DNA of 64,000 bases from Bradyrhizobium liaoningense (GTDB lineage Bacteria > Pseudomonadota > Alphaproteobacteria > Rhizobiales > Xanthobacteraceae): positions 1-64,000 of the forward strand of contig NZ_JAFCJM010000023.1 in the NCBI RefSeq assembly GCF_018130955.1, given 5' to 3'. The notes beneath the pieces were generated by a model. It was given only the letters and a program-made list of their open reading frames with translations, was not told where the DNA came from and did no database searches. Made by a program: the position numbers and the translations under genes. Every line of letters begins with the position of its first letter. Within the stretch, counting starts at the first letter, position 1. This document shows, in pieces, positions 24,357 to 33,289 of the stretch.

Positions 24357-25352
24357 CTACCGCGCAGGCACGGTCGTGGCGGCGTCCTCGGCCAGAAAGC
24401 CGAGCCAATTCTTGAAGATCACGGCTGCAGCGGAACCGGCGGCGATATCGGACCGCAGGTTCAGGGCCGGCAGCTCGCTGGCAAGAGCCGGATGGCGCTG
24501 GTGTTTTGCCCGCTTCTCGAAGCGCGCCAGCTTCTCCTCGGTCGCGGTGTCGAAATAGCTGACCGGAACGGCCGGATAGGTCTCGCGCTCGCGCGCAAGG
24601 AACCTGCCGATGTCGCGCAGATATTCGCGCTGGAGCGACAGCGCGTCATATTCCGGATGACCTTGGAAGAACACGAAGCGGCTGGCATATTGCCGGACGA
24701 AGATGTCGACGCCGGCCCGGGCCGAGCGCGTCAGCACCGCGTAGCCGCGCCGGGTGAGGTCGCCCTCCGTCACTTCGTTGAGCCGTGAATGCGAGACCTT
24801 GAGCGGCGCGGGCGCGGCCCGGGTCAAGGGATCGCCGGTGATTGGCTCGCAATCGAAGATGCCGGAGCATTTGCCAGGCAGCCGCCGCCGCTCGATCCCG
24901 TCGAGATGCAGCACCGCCGCGTGGGCGGCGAGGCAGGACCAGATCGTCGAGCGCGTGTTGGTCTTGGCCCAGTCGATGATGTCGGTGAGGTCGCGCCAGT
25001 ACGGCTCCTGGTCCAGATTTGGCGTCACCGGCTCGGCGCCGGTCACGATCAGCCCGTCGAACTTCTGGCGCTTGAGGTCGGCGAGATCGGAATATTCGCT
25101 TTCGACATGCCAGCGCGCTTCCGGCGAGCGTTTCACCGACGGCAGCGAGAAGCAGTGGAAGCGGATGCGGCGGGAGCCGCCCGCGGCCTGCAGCAGCTTC
25201 ATGAACTGCCGCTCGGTCGCCTTCAGCGCGGTATCCGGCATGTTGTTGATCAGCCCGATAGTGAGCGCCGTGTCGTCGCGCGCGAGATCATCAGCCGCCG
25301 GCACCAGCGCCGGGCTCCGCACACCCTGATCCTTGTCGATCAAGATGGACAT
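24357..25352 (-). CDS. metA: homoserine O-acyltransferase MetA (alphaproteobacterial type)
   Basis: A 331-residue MetA-family enzyme that activates homoserine for methionine synthesis. The nucleophile is the cysteine in TIWSCLAAHAAVLH; the histidine and glutamate partners are in FFQGHPEYD. The acyl-donor position, Gly in succinyl-type and Glu in acetyl-type enzymes, reads Val when TGAEPVTPNLDQEPYW is aligned with E. coli TGAPLGLVEFNDVAYW, so succinyl or acetyl specificity cannot be called. It starts 12 nt after the metY stop and is clearly in an operon with metY. Confidence 0.85.
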   Translation of the reverse strand: MSILIDKDQGVRSPALVPAADDLARDDTALTIGLINNMPDTALKATERQFMKLLQAAGGSRRIRFHCFSLPSVKRSPEARWHVESEYSDLADLKRQKFDGLIVTGAEPVTPNLDQEPYWRDLTDIIDWAKTNTRSTIWSCLAAHAAVLHLDGIERRRLPGKCSGIFDCEPITGDPLTRAAPAPLKVSHSRLNEVTEGDLTRRGYAVLTRSARAGVDIFVRQYASRFVFFQGHPEYDALSLQREYLRDIGRFLARERETYPAVPVSYFDTATEEKLARFEKRAKHQRHPALASELPALNLRSDIAAGSAAAVIFKNWLGFLAEDAATTVPAR

Positions 25353-25364
25353 CAGCGGTCTCGT

Positions 25365-26666
25365 CTACTCCGCGGCCTGGAGGCGCGCCGACGGGCAGGC
25401 CTTTGCCAGCGCCTGGTCGATGTCCTCGATAATGTCAGCGGAATGTTCGATGCCGATGGAGAGGCGGATCGTTTCCGGCAACACGCCCGCGGCGCGCTGC
25501 TGCTCGGGCGACATCTGGCGATGCGTGGTCGAGGCCGGGTGACAGGCCAGCGATTTTGCGTCGCCGATATTGACGAGCCGCGTGATCAACTTCAGCGCGT
25601 CGTAGAACGCCTTGCCGGCTTCCATGCCGCCCTTGATGCCGAAGGTGAACAGCGAGGACGCGTTGCCGTCGAGATATTTTTGCACCATCGGATAGTACGG
25701 GCTGTCCGGGAAGCCGGTGTAGTTGACCCAGGCGACGCGCGGATCGGCGCGGAGGAATTCGGCGACCTTGCGCGCGTTCTCGGCGTGGCGCTCCATGCGC
25801 AGCGCCACCGTCTCGATGCCCTGCAGCAGCAGGAAGGCGTTGAACGGCGACATCACCGAACCCATGGTGCGCTGATAGACGCTGCGGGCGCGCTCGATGA
25901 AGGCGGTCTTGCCAAAGCGTTCGGCATAGACGAGTCCGTGATAGGAAGCGTCCGGCTTGTTGTAGGCCGGGAAGCGGTCGGCGTGAGCGGCCCAGGGGAA
26001 GTTGCCGGAATCGACGATGGCGCCGCCGAGCGTCGTGCCATGGCCGCCCAAAAACTTGGTCAGCGAATGCACTGAAATGTCGGCGCCGTAGTCGAACGGC
26101 TTCATCAGGATCGGCGTTGCTACGGTGTTGTCGACGATCAGCGGCACGCCGTGGGCATGGGCGATTTTTGCCAGCGCCTCGATGTCGCAGACATTGCCGG
26201 CGGGGTTGCCGATGGTCTCGGCGAATACCGCGCGCGTGTTCTCGTCGATCAGCTTTGCGATCGCCTCGGGCTTGTCGCTCTCGGCGAAGCGGCCGACAAT
26301 GCCCTGGCGCGGCAGGATGTGGGAGAGCAGGGTGTGCGTGGTACCGTAGAGCTGCGGCACGGAAACGATATTGCCGCCATGATCGGCGACGTTGACGAAA
26401 GCGAAATGCAGCGCGGCCTGTCCGGTCGCGACCGCGAGTGCGCCGACGCCGCCTTCGAGCTCGCTGATGCGCTTCTCGAGCACGGCGGAGGTCGGATTGG
26501 CGATGCGGCTGTAGCGAAAACCTTCGGCTTCGAGATTGAAGAGCGCTGCGCCATGGTCGGCGCTGTCGAATGCGTAGGCTGCGGTCTGGTAGATCGGAAC
26601 GGCGACCGCGTGCGTGGTGGCTTCGGGCTCGTAGCCGGCGTGAATAGCGATCGTTTCGTTGCGCAT
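25365..26666 (-). CDS. metY: O-acetyl/succinylhomoserine sulfhydrylase
   Basis: A 433-residue Cys/Met-metabolism PLP enzyme (fold type I) that makes homocysteine directly from acyl-homoserine and sulfide. The PLP lysine is in SVHSLTKFLGGHGT. Other family features are YSRIANPTSAVLEKRISELE and the PLP-stacking segment LIVDNTVATPILMKP. The length (about 430) and long central loop fit MetY rather than MetZ or cystathionine synthase (about 390). Paired with metA it supplies direct sulfhydrylation. The upstream 300 nt show no SAM-II riboswitch by eye. Confidence 0.88.
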   Translation of the reverse strand: MRNETIAIHAGYEPEATTHAVAVPIYQTAAYAFDSADHGAALFNLEAEGFRYSRIANPTSAVLEKRISELEGGVGALAVATGQAALHFAFVNVADHGGNIVSVPQLYGTTHTLLSHILPRQGIVGRFAESDKPEAIAKLIDENTRAVFAETIGNPAGNVCDIEALAKIAHAHGVPLIVDNTVATPILMKPFDYGADISVHSLTKFLGGHGTTLGGAIVDSGNFPWAAHADRFPAYNKPDASYHGLVYAERFGKTAFIERARSVYQRTMGSVMSPFNAFLLLQGIETVALRMERHAENARKVAEFLRADPRVAWVNYTGFPDSPYYPMVQKYLDGNASSLFTFGIKGGMEAGKAFYDALKLITRLVNIGDAKSLACHPASTTHRQMSPEQQRAAGVLPETIRLSIGIEHSADIIEDIDQALAKACPSARLQAAE

Positions 26667-26837
26667 CGTCCACCTCCGCGATGACGGGCCGCACTTTTGG
26701 ATGTGCGTTGGCCGTCGTCTTCGTGTTAGAGGCGGGTGGTAAAGCCGGCAATAATTCGTCTAGAGATCGACGAAGTAACCCTAACGAACGCTGCCGAATT
26801 AGCTAAAATTTAAGTGAAATTGCGCGCTTCCTCCCAT

Positions 26838-26953
26838 CTCCCCTTGTGGGAGAAGGTGGCGCGAAGCGCCGGATGAGGGGTCTCTATCCGCGGAGACAAA
26901 CCCCTCACCCGTCTCGCCGCTACGCGGCGAGCCATCCTCTCCCACAAGGGGAG
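26838..26953. repeat. long inverted intergenic repeat
   Basis: The perfect 16-nt arms CTCCCCTTGTGGGAGA (26838-26853) and TCTCCCACAAGGGGAG (26938-26953) bracket 84 nt that contain two smaller inverted repeats (GGCGCGAAGCGCC and CGCCGCTACGCGGCG). This element class is widespread in alpha- and betaproteobacterial spacers. Confidence 0.8.
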
Positions 26954-26969
26954 AGGGCAAAGAACGGCG

Positions 26970-27905
26970 TCACGAACCGACCGCGCGCCGGACCTGCTCA
27001 CCGATCTGTGACAGCACGAGCTGCGCCTGCGGCAGGATCGCGCCCATGGCGTGGAAATTGTGAACCATGCCGTCGTGGCAGACGTGCTCGACGACGACGC
27101 CCGCCGCTAGCAGCTTTCGCGCATAGGCATTGCCTTCGTCGCGCATCGGATCGAATTCGGCGGTGTGGACGATCGCGGGCGGCAGGCCGGCGAGCCGCGT
27201 GGCGCGCAATGGCGAGATGCGGGGATCGGCGGCGTCGATACCGTCAGGCAGATAATCGGCGAGATCGGCCTCTAACGTGACACGGTCGATCAGATGCCCC
27301 TCGGCAAACGCCTCGCGCGAGGGCGAGGTCTCCTCGAAATCCAGCACCGGGCAGATCAGGCATTGCGCGACGATGGAGAGGCCGGCGTTCTGCGCCGCCT
27401 CCTGGCACACGACGGCGGCGAGTGTCGCGCCCGCGGAATCGCCGCCAACCACCAGCCTGTCGGCATCGATGCCGAGCGAAGACGCCCGCCGCGCCACCCA
27501 TTCGGTCGCCGCAATGGCGTCGTCAACAGCGGCGGGAAACTTGTGCTCGGGCGCGAGCCGGTAGTCGACGGAGACGAGCCGGCAGCCCGTCGCATGCGCC
27601 AGCGCCGCCGCGATCCGGTCATGGGTCAAAATGCTGCCTGCGACCAGTCCGCCGCCGTGAAAGAACACAAAACCCGGCGCTGCGGCCGCCGCGTCGGCGG
27701 GCTCGTAGAGCCGGTAGGGCAAATCGCCGCCGGGGCCGGGCAGGGTGCCGTCGGACGTCACCACGTCAGGCGCCTCGGCGCGCGCAAACTGCATCAGCTT
27801 TGCCAGCGACTGCCGCCGTGCCTCGACGCTCGGTCGGCTGCGCCCGGCGGGCCCGGCCGCAGCCATCATGGTCAACAAACGCTTTGCAAGCGGATCGAGC
27901 GGCAT
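26970..27905 (-). CDS. alpha/beta hydrolase, hormone-sensitive-lipase-type esterase
   Basis: A 311-residue esterase of the HSL (family IV) type. The oxyanion-hole motif is FFHGGGLVAGS, the nucleophile elbow VGGDSAGATLAA, the acid EFDPMRDEG and the histidine CHDGMVHNFHAM. Such enzymes hydrolyse short-chain acyl or aryl esters in the cytoplasm. There is no signal peptide. It is divergent from the aminotransferase gene; the natural substrate is unknown. Confidence 0.87.
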   Translation of the reverse strand: MPLDPLAKRLLTMMAAAGPAGRSRPSVEARRQSLAKLMQFARAEAPDVVTSDGTLPGPGGDLPYRLYEPADAAAAAPGFVFFHGGGLVAGSILTHDRIAAALAHATGCRLVSVDYRLAPEHKFPAAVDDAIAATEWVARRASSLGIDADRLVVGGDSAGATLAAVVCQEAAQNAGLSIVAQCLICPVLDFEETSPSREAFAEGHLIDRVTLEADLADYLPDGIDAADPRISPLRATRLAGLPPAIVHTAEFDPMRDEGNAYARKLLAAGVVVEHVCHDGMVHNFHAMGAILPQAQLVLSQIGEQVRRAVGS

Positions 27906-28055
27906 CGGGGATGTCTCGCGAAGTCTTGTGGCGCAGCAATCCAGAATCGGGGTCTGCCGGTCAAGTTCCCCGCAGCAAATCCTTTAGAAATTGGGACAAT
28001 AGTGCCGCCACATTGCGGTACTATGCCAGCGACGAATTTTAAGGGGAGCCCGTTC

Positions 28056-28943
28056 ATGGCCGAGATCAAAAAACCCATCGAATACTCGCCGAGCTGGACC
28101 TTTTTCGAGGGCCAATGGCACGACGGCAACGTGCCGATCATGGGGCCGCGGACGCATGGTGCCTGGCTGGGCTCGGTCGTGTTCGATGGCGCGCGCGCCT
28201 TCGAGGGTGTCGCGCCCGACCTCGACCGCCATTGTGCCCGCGCCAATCAATCCGCGATCAATTTTGGCCTGAAGCCGGTCGTCGACACCGACACCTGGCT
28301 CAACCTCGCTCGTGAAGGCATCGCGCGCTTTGCGCCCAATGCCGAGCTCTATGTCCGGCCGATGTACTGGGCGCAAAATGGCGCGGGCGGCGGCGTGCTG
28401 TTCGACCCTGAAACCACCAACTGGTGCCTGTGCATCTACGAGGCGCCGATGCCAAAACCCGTCGGCAACGCCATCACGCTGTCGCCGTTCCGCAGGCCAA
28501 CCGCCGAATGCGCACCGGTCGACGCGAAGGCGGCCTGCCTCTATCCGAACAATTCGCGCGCCCTGGCCGAAGCCGCCTCGCGCGGTTTCCAGAATGCCCT
28601 GATGCTCGACATGCTCGGCAATGTCGCGGAGTTCGGCAATTCCAACGTGTTCATGGCCAAGGACGGAATCGTCTACACGCCGGCGCCGAACGGCACCTTC
28701 CTCAACGGCATCACGCGCCAGCGTGTGATCTCCCTGTTGCGGGGTGATGGCGTCACCGTGGTCGAGAAGACGCTGCGCTATGCCGATTTCCAGGCCGCCG
28801 ACGAAATCTTCTCGTCAGGCAATTTTGCAAAAGTCGCGCCCGTGATCCGCATCGACGATCGCGAGCTGACGCCGGGCCCGTTCTACACCAGGACGCGCAA
28901 GCTCTACTGGGATTATTCGCACGCGGTGCGGCTGGCGGCGTAG
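28056..28943 (+). CDS. ilvE: branched-chain amino acid aminotransferase
   Basis: A 295-residue class IV PLP aminotransferase that interconverts Val, Leu and Ile with their keto acids. The PLP lysine lies in VDAKAACLYPNNSRAL, followed by GFQNALMLDMLGNVAEFGNS and the substrate loop APNGTFLNGITRQRVI. The ATG at 28056 is supported by AAGGGGAG seven nt upstream; another ATG at 28023 would add 11 residues. The gene precedes a hairpin repeat at 28995-29017 that could serve as its terminator. Confidence 0.88.
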   Translation: MAEIKKPIEYSPSWTFFEGQWHDGNVPIMGPRTHGAWLGSVVFDGARAFEGVAPDLDRHCARANQSAINFGLKPVVDTDTWLNLAREGIARFAPNAELYVRPMYWAQNGAGGGVLFDPETTNWCLCIYEAPMPKPVGNAITLSPFRRPTAECAPVDAKAACLYPNNSRALAEAASRGFQNALMLDMLGNVAEFGNSNVFMAKDGIVYTPAPNGTFLNGITRQRVISLLRGDGVTVVEKTLRYADFQAADEIFSSGNFAKVAPVIRIDDRELTPGPFYTRTRKLYWDYSHAVRLAA

Positions 28944-28994
28944 ACGTCACTGACGCTGCGTGTGCGCAAGGACGCCTCAATCGTTTTCGCGGTC

Positions 28995-29017
28995 ATCGCC
29001 CGGTCAAGCCGGGCGAT
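28995..29017 (+). repeat. hairpin repeat after ilvE, possible terminator
   Basis: The arms ATCGCCCGG and CCGGGCGAT around TCAAG form a perfect 9-bp stem, 52 nt downstream of the ilvE stop. It is part of a longer repeated spacer (to about 29095) whose right flank reads GGATGCCCCGCTTTCGCGGA. Confidence 0.55.
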
Positions 29018-29098
29018 CCAGTACGCCGCGGCGAAAGTTGCGAACCTCGACGCCTCTGGAATACTGGATGCCCCGCTTTCGCGGAGCATGACAGCGAA

Positions 29099-29719
29099 CT
29101 ATGGGGCTCGTCGCCGGAACCGGCTGAACTGGAACGCCTGGGTCGACTTCCACGGCGTGCTGTGGATCTCGTTGCGCGTCTCGATCAGTTCGAACGCGGT
29201 GCCGAGCTCGGCCGCCAGGCTCGTTCCGTCATAACGCTGCACCGGCAGGCCGCTGCATTTCTCCGGACCGTCGAGCGCGAAGGTGCCGATGATGACCTGC
29301 CCGCCGGGCCGGACGGCGGATTGCAGGCGTTCGACATACGCCGCCCGGTCGCGCGGCTCGGTCAGGAAATGGAACGCTGCGCGGTCGTGCCAGACGTCGT
29401 AGGATCTTGCCGGCTGCCACGTCGTGACGTCGGAGACGATCCAGTCGACATTTGCTGCGGCGGGACCGATCCGCGTCTTTGCGGCGTCCAGCGCGTTGGC
29501 TGAGAGGTCGAGCACGGCCAGCGATGAATATCCCTCCCGTAAGAGAGCATCGACGAGCCGCGATGCGCCGCCGCCGATATCGATGATGGTGGCGGCGTGG
29601 TCAGGGTTGGCGGCCTTGATCAGTTCGAGCGAGATGGCGGGACTGTCCTGAAACCAGCTCACCTCGGTCTCGCCCTTGGTCGCGTAGACGTTTTCCCAAT
29701 GGGTGCTGCGGGTGGACAT
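29099..29719 (-). CDS. class I SAM-dependent methyltransferase
   Basis: A 206-residue methyltransferase. The SAM-binding motif I is IIDIGGGASRLVDAL, motif II ends in AVLDLSANALDAAKTRI, and motif III/IV are VDWIVSDVTTW and VRPGGQVIIGTF. The N-terminus THWENVYATKGETEVSWFQ is typical of the small thiol- or tellurite-type methyltransferases (TPMT/TehB-like). No substrate is indicated by the neighbours. It follows the convergent ilvE across a repeat. Confidence 0.85.
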   Translation of the reverse strand: MSTRSTHWENVYATKGETEVSWFQDSPAISLELIKAANPDHAATIIDIGGGASRLVDALLREGYSSLAVLDLSANALDAAKTRIGPAAANVDWIVSDVTTWQPARSYDVWHDRAAFHFLTEPRDRAAYVERLQSAVRPGGQVIIGTFALDGPEKCSGLPVQRYDGTSLAAELGTAFELIETRNEIHSTPWKSTQAFQFSRFRRRAP

Positions 29720-29765
29720 GGAAGAGCCTCCGGTTGGACCGGGATTCTAGCAGAGAACCCCCGAC

Positions 29766-29791
29766 GTCGTCCCGGCGAAGGCCGGGACGAC
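29766..29791. repeat. GTCGTCCCGGC hairpin repeat
   Basis: A perfect 11-bp stem GTCGTCCCGGC/GCCGGGACGAC with loop GAAG, identical in core to the hairpin at 22149-22168. It separates the methyltransferase from the GNAT-like gene. Confidence 0.75.
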
Positions 29792-29821
29792 AGCGGAGAG
29801 CGGGCCGCCGTTCACGCGTCC

Positions 29822-30694
29822 CTACGGCCCGTACAACACGAGCTCCGTATCCGTGAGATCGGCAAGCCGGGGCGGTTTTGGGCCTTTGAAATATTTTCGC
29901 CCGCGCGCCTCGGTGAAGACGCCTGCGAGCCCTTTGATCGGCCCGTTTGAATCGACGCTCACCGAAATCTTTCCATGACGCAATACAACGCGGCCGATGG
30001 CGCGGGCGCAGGTGACGTAGTCGGCGATGTCGCGGCAGTAGATCAGCTGCATCACCGGCGGCGCGATCCAGCCGCGGCGGATGCGCATCGGCTGCAGGAT
30101 GAACGGAAGGGCGCCATCCGGCGTGCGGCACACCAGGCTCAGGCAGCCGTAGCGGGCATGACGGGTGAGCAATTCCACCTCGGTCACCGACACATCCTCG
30201 ATCCGCGTCGCCTCGGACGGAACGATCTCGATCGCGACATCGGTCTGGGCGCGTGACAAGAGCGGAAACGAGAAGAACAATCCGCGACAATAGGATTGAA
30301 AGCCCTGCGTCTCGATGATCGGCCAGGTCCTCGTTGCCGGGCTGATATTGAGATAGGTGACGTCCTTGTGCCGCTGCGCGACCCTCGTCAGCATCGTTGC
30401 GTAGTTGCGGAAGCCGGGCTCGACATACCAGCTCGACAGATTGCACTGGATGGCGGTCTCGCCGCCGTCCCTCCGTGCCGTGTAGAGCAGCAGCAGCACG
30501 CCGACCGGCGCGCCGTCATGGTCGAGCATGTAGCCGAAGCGGGGATATCCTTCAGGCACGCCGCGCAGCGCCTGGCGTCGCAGGCCCTGCATCCAATAGG
30601 CGCGGGACCGGCCGAAGCCGCGCGTCAGCAGGTCCGCGACGGCATCGACGTCGGACTCGCTGATCTCGCGGCATCGGACCATGGTCTGCGCCAT
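29822..30694 (-). CDS. GNAT-like acyltransferase of the aminoacyl-carrier-protein cluster
   Basis: A 290-residue protein. Residues about 1-140 have the GNAT fold: REISESDVDAVADLLTRGFG, PVGVLLLLYTARR and the acetyl-CoA-loop region PGFRNYATMLTRVAQRHKDV. The second half (from about residue 150) is a less clear repeat-like or degenerate GNAT domain ending LTDTELVLYGP. It starts at 30694, only 13 nt after the stop of the carrier-protein ligase, so they are co-transcribed. Given that neighbour, it may transfer an aminoacyl or derived acyl group from the carrier protein rather than from CoA; this is inference. Confidence 0.75.
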   Translation of the reverse strand: MAQTMVRCREISESDVDAVADLLTRGFGRSRAYWMQGLRRQALRGVPEGYPRFGYMLDHDGAPVGVLLLLYTARRDGGETAIQCNLSSWYVEPGFRNYATMLTRVAQRHKDVTYLNISPATRTWPIIETQGFQSYCRGLFFSFPLLSRAQTDVAIEIVPSEATRIEDVSVTEVELLTRHARYGCLSLVCRTPDGALPFILQPMRIRRGWIAPPVMQLIYCRDIADYVTCARAIGRVVLRHGKISVSVDSNGPIKGLAGVFTEARGRKYFKGPKPPRLADLTDTELVLYGP

Positions 30695-30707
30695 GTTGGC
30701 ATTGGCT

Positions 30708-31688
30708 CTAGCGCCAGCCCTCGCCATGGGCATCGACCGCGACCGGCGGCTGAAGCCCCAAGATGTCGCGGACCTTGGCGGGCCAGATCGAGAGGTCGGT
30801 GCCGTGGGTGTGGAACATCGCAACCGCAAGCCGGTCCATGCCGAAGGCCACGCAACCAGTGTGCGCGGGTTCGCCATTGACGTCCTGAATGCCCCAGGTC
30901 GTGCCAAAATGCTCGCGGTGATAGTTGAAGCTCATGCAAGCGGTCGGCTGCTCCTCGGAGCGCAGCGGGATCAGCAACTCGAACTTGAGCTGCTGCTGTT
31001 TCTGGCTCACCGCCTTCATCTGGCCGACGCGGCCGAAGAAGGGATCGCTGGCATAGTCGACGCGGAAGATCAGGCCGAGATCGCGCGCGATCGCCTGCGC
31101 GCGCACCATCCAGCGCTCGCGAAAATCGGCGACGTCGTCGGGGCTGCCGATGCAGACATATTCACGCATCCGGAACGATTGCAGCCGATCGAGATGTTTT
31201 GACGGCTCGCGGCGGAAGCAGTCGGCCGCGACGTCGAAGCGCAGGCCGCCCTTGGGCAGTTGCCCACGGCTCGCCGCGATTGGATAGACGGGGTAGCAGG
31301 CGGCCGGAGACAGCACGAGGTCGGCGGGCGACAGCGACGAGGTCCAGTCGCCGCCGGCGTCGAAGCGGCTCACCGCGGCGTTGATCTCGCGTTCGGTGCC
31401 GTGCAGGCCGCAGACGCAGCCGAGCAGGTTCGGAAAGCTCTTGAGGTAGCCGGACTTTTCGAGCTGCGCGCGGCTCATCACCGGCGGAAAGCGCATCACC
31501 TCGGTGCCGGCCTCGCGATGCCGGTTGATCAACGCGGCCAGCCGTTCCACGACGTCCTCATAGAGCGCGGTGCGGGCGTAAACGCCGTCGGAGCCCATGC
31601 GGTGGAACAGGATGTCGGTGAGATGGTCGAGCGGATCGACGACTTCCGGTGCGGTGTCGGGCGAACTGGGGAGAACGGCAACGTTCAT
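30708..31688 (-). CDS. amino acid:[carrier protein] ligase (class II aaRS homologue)
   Basis: A 326-residue class II aminoacyl-tRNA synthetase core without an anticodon-binding domain, equal in length to B. japonicum Bll0957. Motif 2 is visible in FDVAADCFRREPSKHLDRLQ with FRMREYVCIG, and motif 3 in GCVAFGMDRLAVAM. The three zinc ligands of the characterised enzyme, Cys131, Glu176 and Cys279, fall at exactly those positions here (AACYP, RMREYV, HTGCVA). Such enzymes adenylate a small amino acid (Gly or Ala) and load it on the phosphopantetheine of a dedicated carrier protein, not on tRNA. That carrier is encoded at 33290. A GNAT and an acyl-CoA-dehydrogenase gene flank it. Confidence 0.93.
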   Translation of the reverse strand: MNVAVLPSSPDTAPEVVDPLDHLTDILFHRMGSDGVYARTALYEDVVERLAALINRHREAGTEVMRFPPVMSRAQLEKSGYLKSFPNLLGCVCGLHGTEREINAAVSRFDAGGDWTSSLSPADLVLSPAACYPVYPIAASRGQLPKGGLRFDVAADCFRREPSKHLDRLQSFRMREYVCIGSPDDVADFRERWMVRAQAIARDLGLIFRVDYASDPFFGRVGQMKAVSQKQQQLKFELLIPLRSEEQPTACMSFNYHREHFGTTWGIQDVNGEPAHTGCVAFGMDRLAVAMFHTHGTDLSIWPAKVRDILGLQPPVAVDAHGEGWR

Positions 31689-31756
31689 GGGGCTAACTTC
31701 CTGCTATCGGCAATTGTTCTTGTTGGTTGCTAAGGCTTGTCAGTTGTGAAGGCTCT

Positions 31757-32977
31757 CTAATCGTGAAGGCTTGCCGGCACGCCGCTCATCAGCGTCGAGG
31801 TTGCGGCATTGGCGAGAATGCGGTCGTTGTTGATCATGATCGGCGAGGAAAGAATGTCGCGCAGGTGACGGCCCATGGTGAAGTCGCCGTCATTGCGGTA
31901 GCCGGCGAGACCCGTCGTCCGCATCGCGTGCATCACGGTCTCGACCGCGAGCTCGGAGGCCTGGACCTTCAGCAGCGTGATCGAGGACTGGAAGTCCAGC
32001 GAGCCGAGCGCCCGCTCGTCATGCTCGTGACGGGCGAAGGCGCCGACGTTGGAGGCGATGAGAGCGCGAAGCTTTGCCAGCGACATTTTCGCGGCGGTGA
32101 AATGGGCCGCCGCCGGCGGCATCTGTCCGCCGGACGAACGGGCCGCCTTGCGGATGAAGGCCTGCGCGCGTTCGACCGCGGCAGCGGCGACGCCGGCCCA
32201 GGCCGACGACCAGCACAGATGCGCAAACGGCGTCATGGTCTGGGCGTGGATCTTGTCATAGGCCTCTGGGAATACGCGGTCGGCCGGGCAGTCGACCCGG
32301 AGCTCGAAGCCGGTCGAACAGGTCCCGCGCATGCCGAGCGTTTCCCAGCCGAGCGTGCGCTTCAGCGCATAGTCGTCCTTGGCGAGCGCCAGCAGCACCT
32401 GGTCGGAAGCGGCGGCGTCGCCGGAGCGACGCGCGATGGTCACGAGACCGTCGGCCTCCGCGCCATAGGAAATGACCGTGGCGTCGCGAACCAGCGAGAT
32501 CATGTCGTTGTCGTGTCCGACCGCCGCAGCGCTTGCGCGGATATTGCCGCCGTTCTGGCCCTCGGTGGTGGAGGACGCCAGCAGCCACTGGTCGCGGCCG
32601 ACCCGGCGCATCATGGTTTCCATCCAGGGAATGCCGTGGCCGTGTCTGATGACGCAGGCGACCTTGGTCTGGTGCATCGCATAGATCATCGCCGTGGAAG
32701 CGCAGGCGCGCCCGAGCGTGTAGCAGACGTCGGTGACGTCATAGATCGAGGCGCCAAAACCGCCGAACTCGACCGGGATCATGATGCCGAGCAGCTTTTC
32801 CGCGCGCGCGACTTCAAACGCCTTGTGCGGGAAGCGGGCTTCGCGGTCCACGCCGTCGGCATCGGCCGCGGCGGCCCTGGCCATCTTGCCGGCGCGCTCG
32901 ACCAGCGAGGGCATCCGGTCCAGAAAACTCGCCTGGGCATCGTCGACAGGTTGAAGGGTCGCTTCACGCACGTTCAT
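31757..32977 (-). CDS. acyl-CoA dehydrogenase-like flavoprotein of the aminoacyl-carrier cluster
   Basis: A 406-residue acyl-CoA dehydrogenase homologue. N-terminal helices end in EKLLGIMIPVEFGGFGASIY; the FAD/substrate core includes LLASSTTEGQNGGN. At the C-terminus, where many family members carry IYEGT with the catalytic glutamate, the sequence reads SSPIMINNDRILAN, so the base must lie elsewhere or the chemistry differs. The ATG at 32977 has GGAGG 8 nt upstream. It lies 68 nt upstream of the ligase on the same strand. By analogy with carrier-bound prolyl oxidases in pyrrole pathways, it may oxidise a carrier-bound aminoacyl group; this is inference. Confidence 0.82.
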   Translation of the reverse strand: MNVREATLQPVDDAQASFLDRMPSLVERAGKMARAAAADADGVDREARFPHKAFEVARAEKLLGIMIPVEFGGFGASIYDVTDVCYTLGRACASTAMIYAMHQTKVACVIRHGHGIPWMETMMRRVGRDQWLLASSTTEGQNGGNIRASAAAVGHDNDMISLVRDATVISYGAEADGLVTIARRSGDAAASDQVLLALAKDDYALKRTLGWETLGMRGTCSTGFELRVDCPADRVFPEAYDKIHAQTMTPFAHLCWSSAWAGVAAAAVERAQAFIRKAARSSGGQMPPAAAHFTAAKMSLAKLRALIASNVGAFARHEHDERALGSLDFQSSITLLKVQASELAVETVMHAMRTTGLAGYRNDGDFTMGRHLRDILSSPIMINNDRILANAATSTLMSGVPASLHD

Positions 32978-33289
32978 GCTGTCCGCCTCCGGTTCGTCGT
33001 TCAAGATCGATCGGCACCAGCCGATGCGCGAACGATCATCCGACCATGTTTGCTTGGAACCAGAGGCTACGGATTTAATTCAAATTCGTCGACGAAATTG
33101 AGGGTAAACAAAATTCAATCGAAGCGAACAGTTAAGGCCTGGTTTGCGGCGACCCCCGAATTCCTAACATCGGGTTAGCAATTTCGAAGAAGTATAATTT
33201 TATTCAACGTGAGTCATCGTTTCCTAAGACGGCGCGGCTATGGTGCCGCCGATTGCAGGACCGGCCTATAACAATAAGGGAGCTTTCAG

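Noticed and set aside
26667..26830. SAM-II riboswitch upstream of metY
   Set aside because: This is where alphaproteobacterial met genes often carry one. I looked for the TGATTT..CC..TTGCA..GCTAAA order on the minus strand; GCTAA and CCGGCTT-like pieces occur but in the wrong order and without a pseudoknot-compatible pairing.
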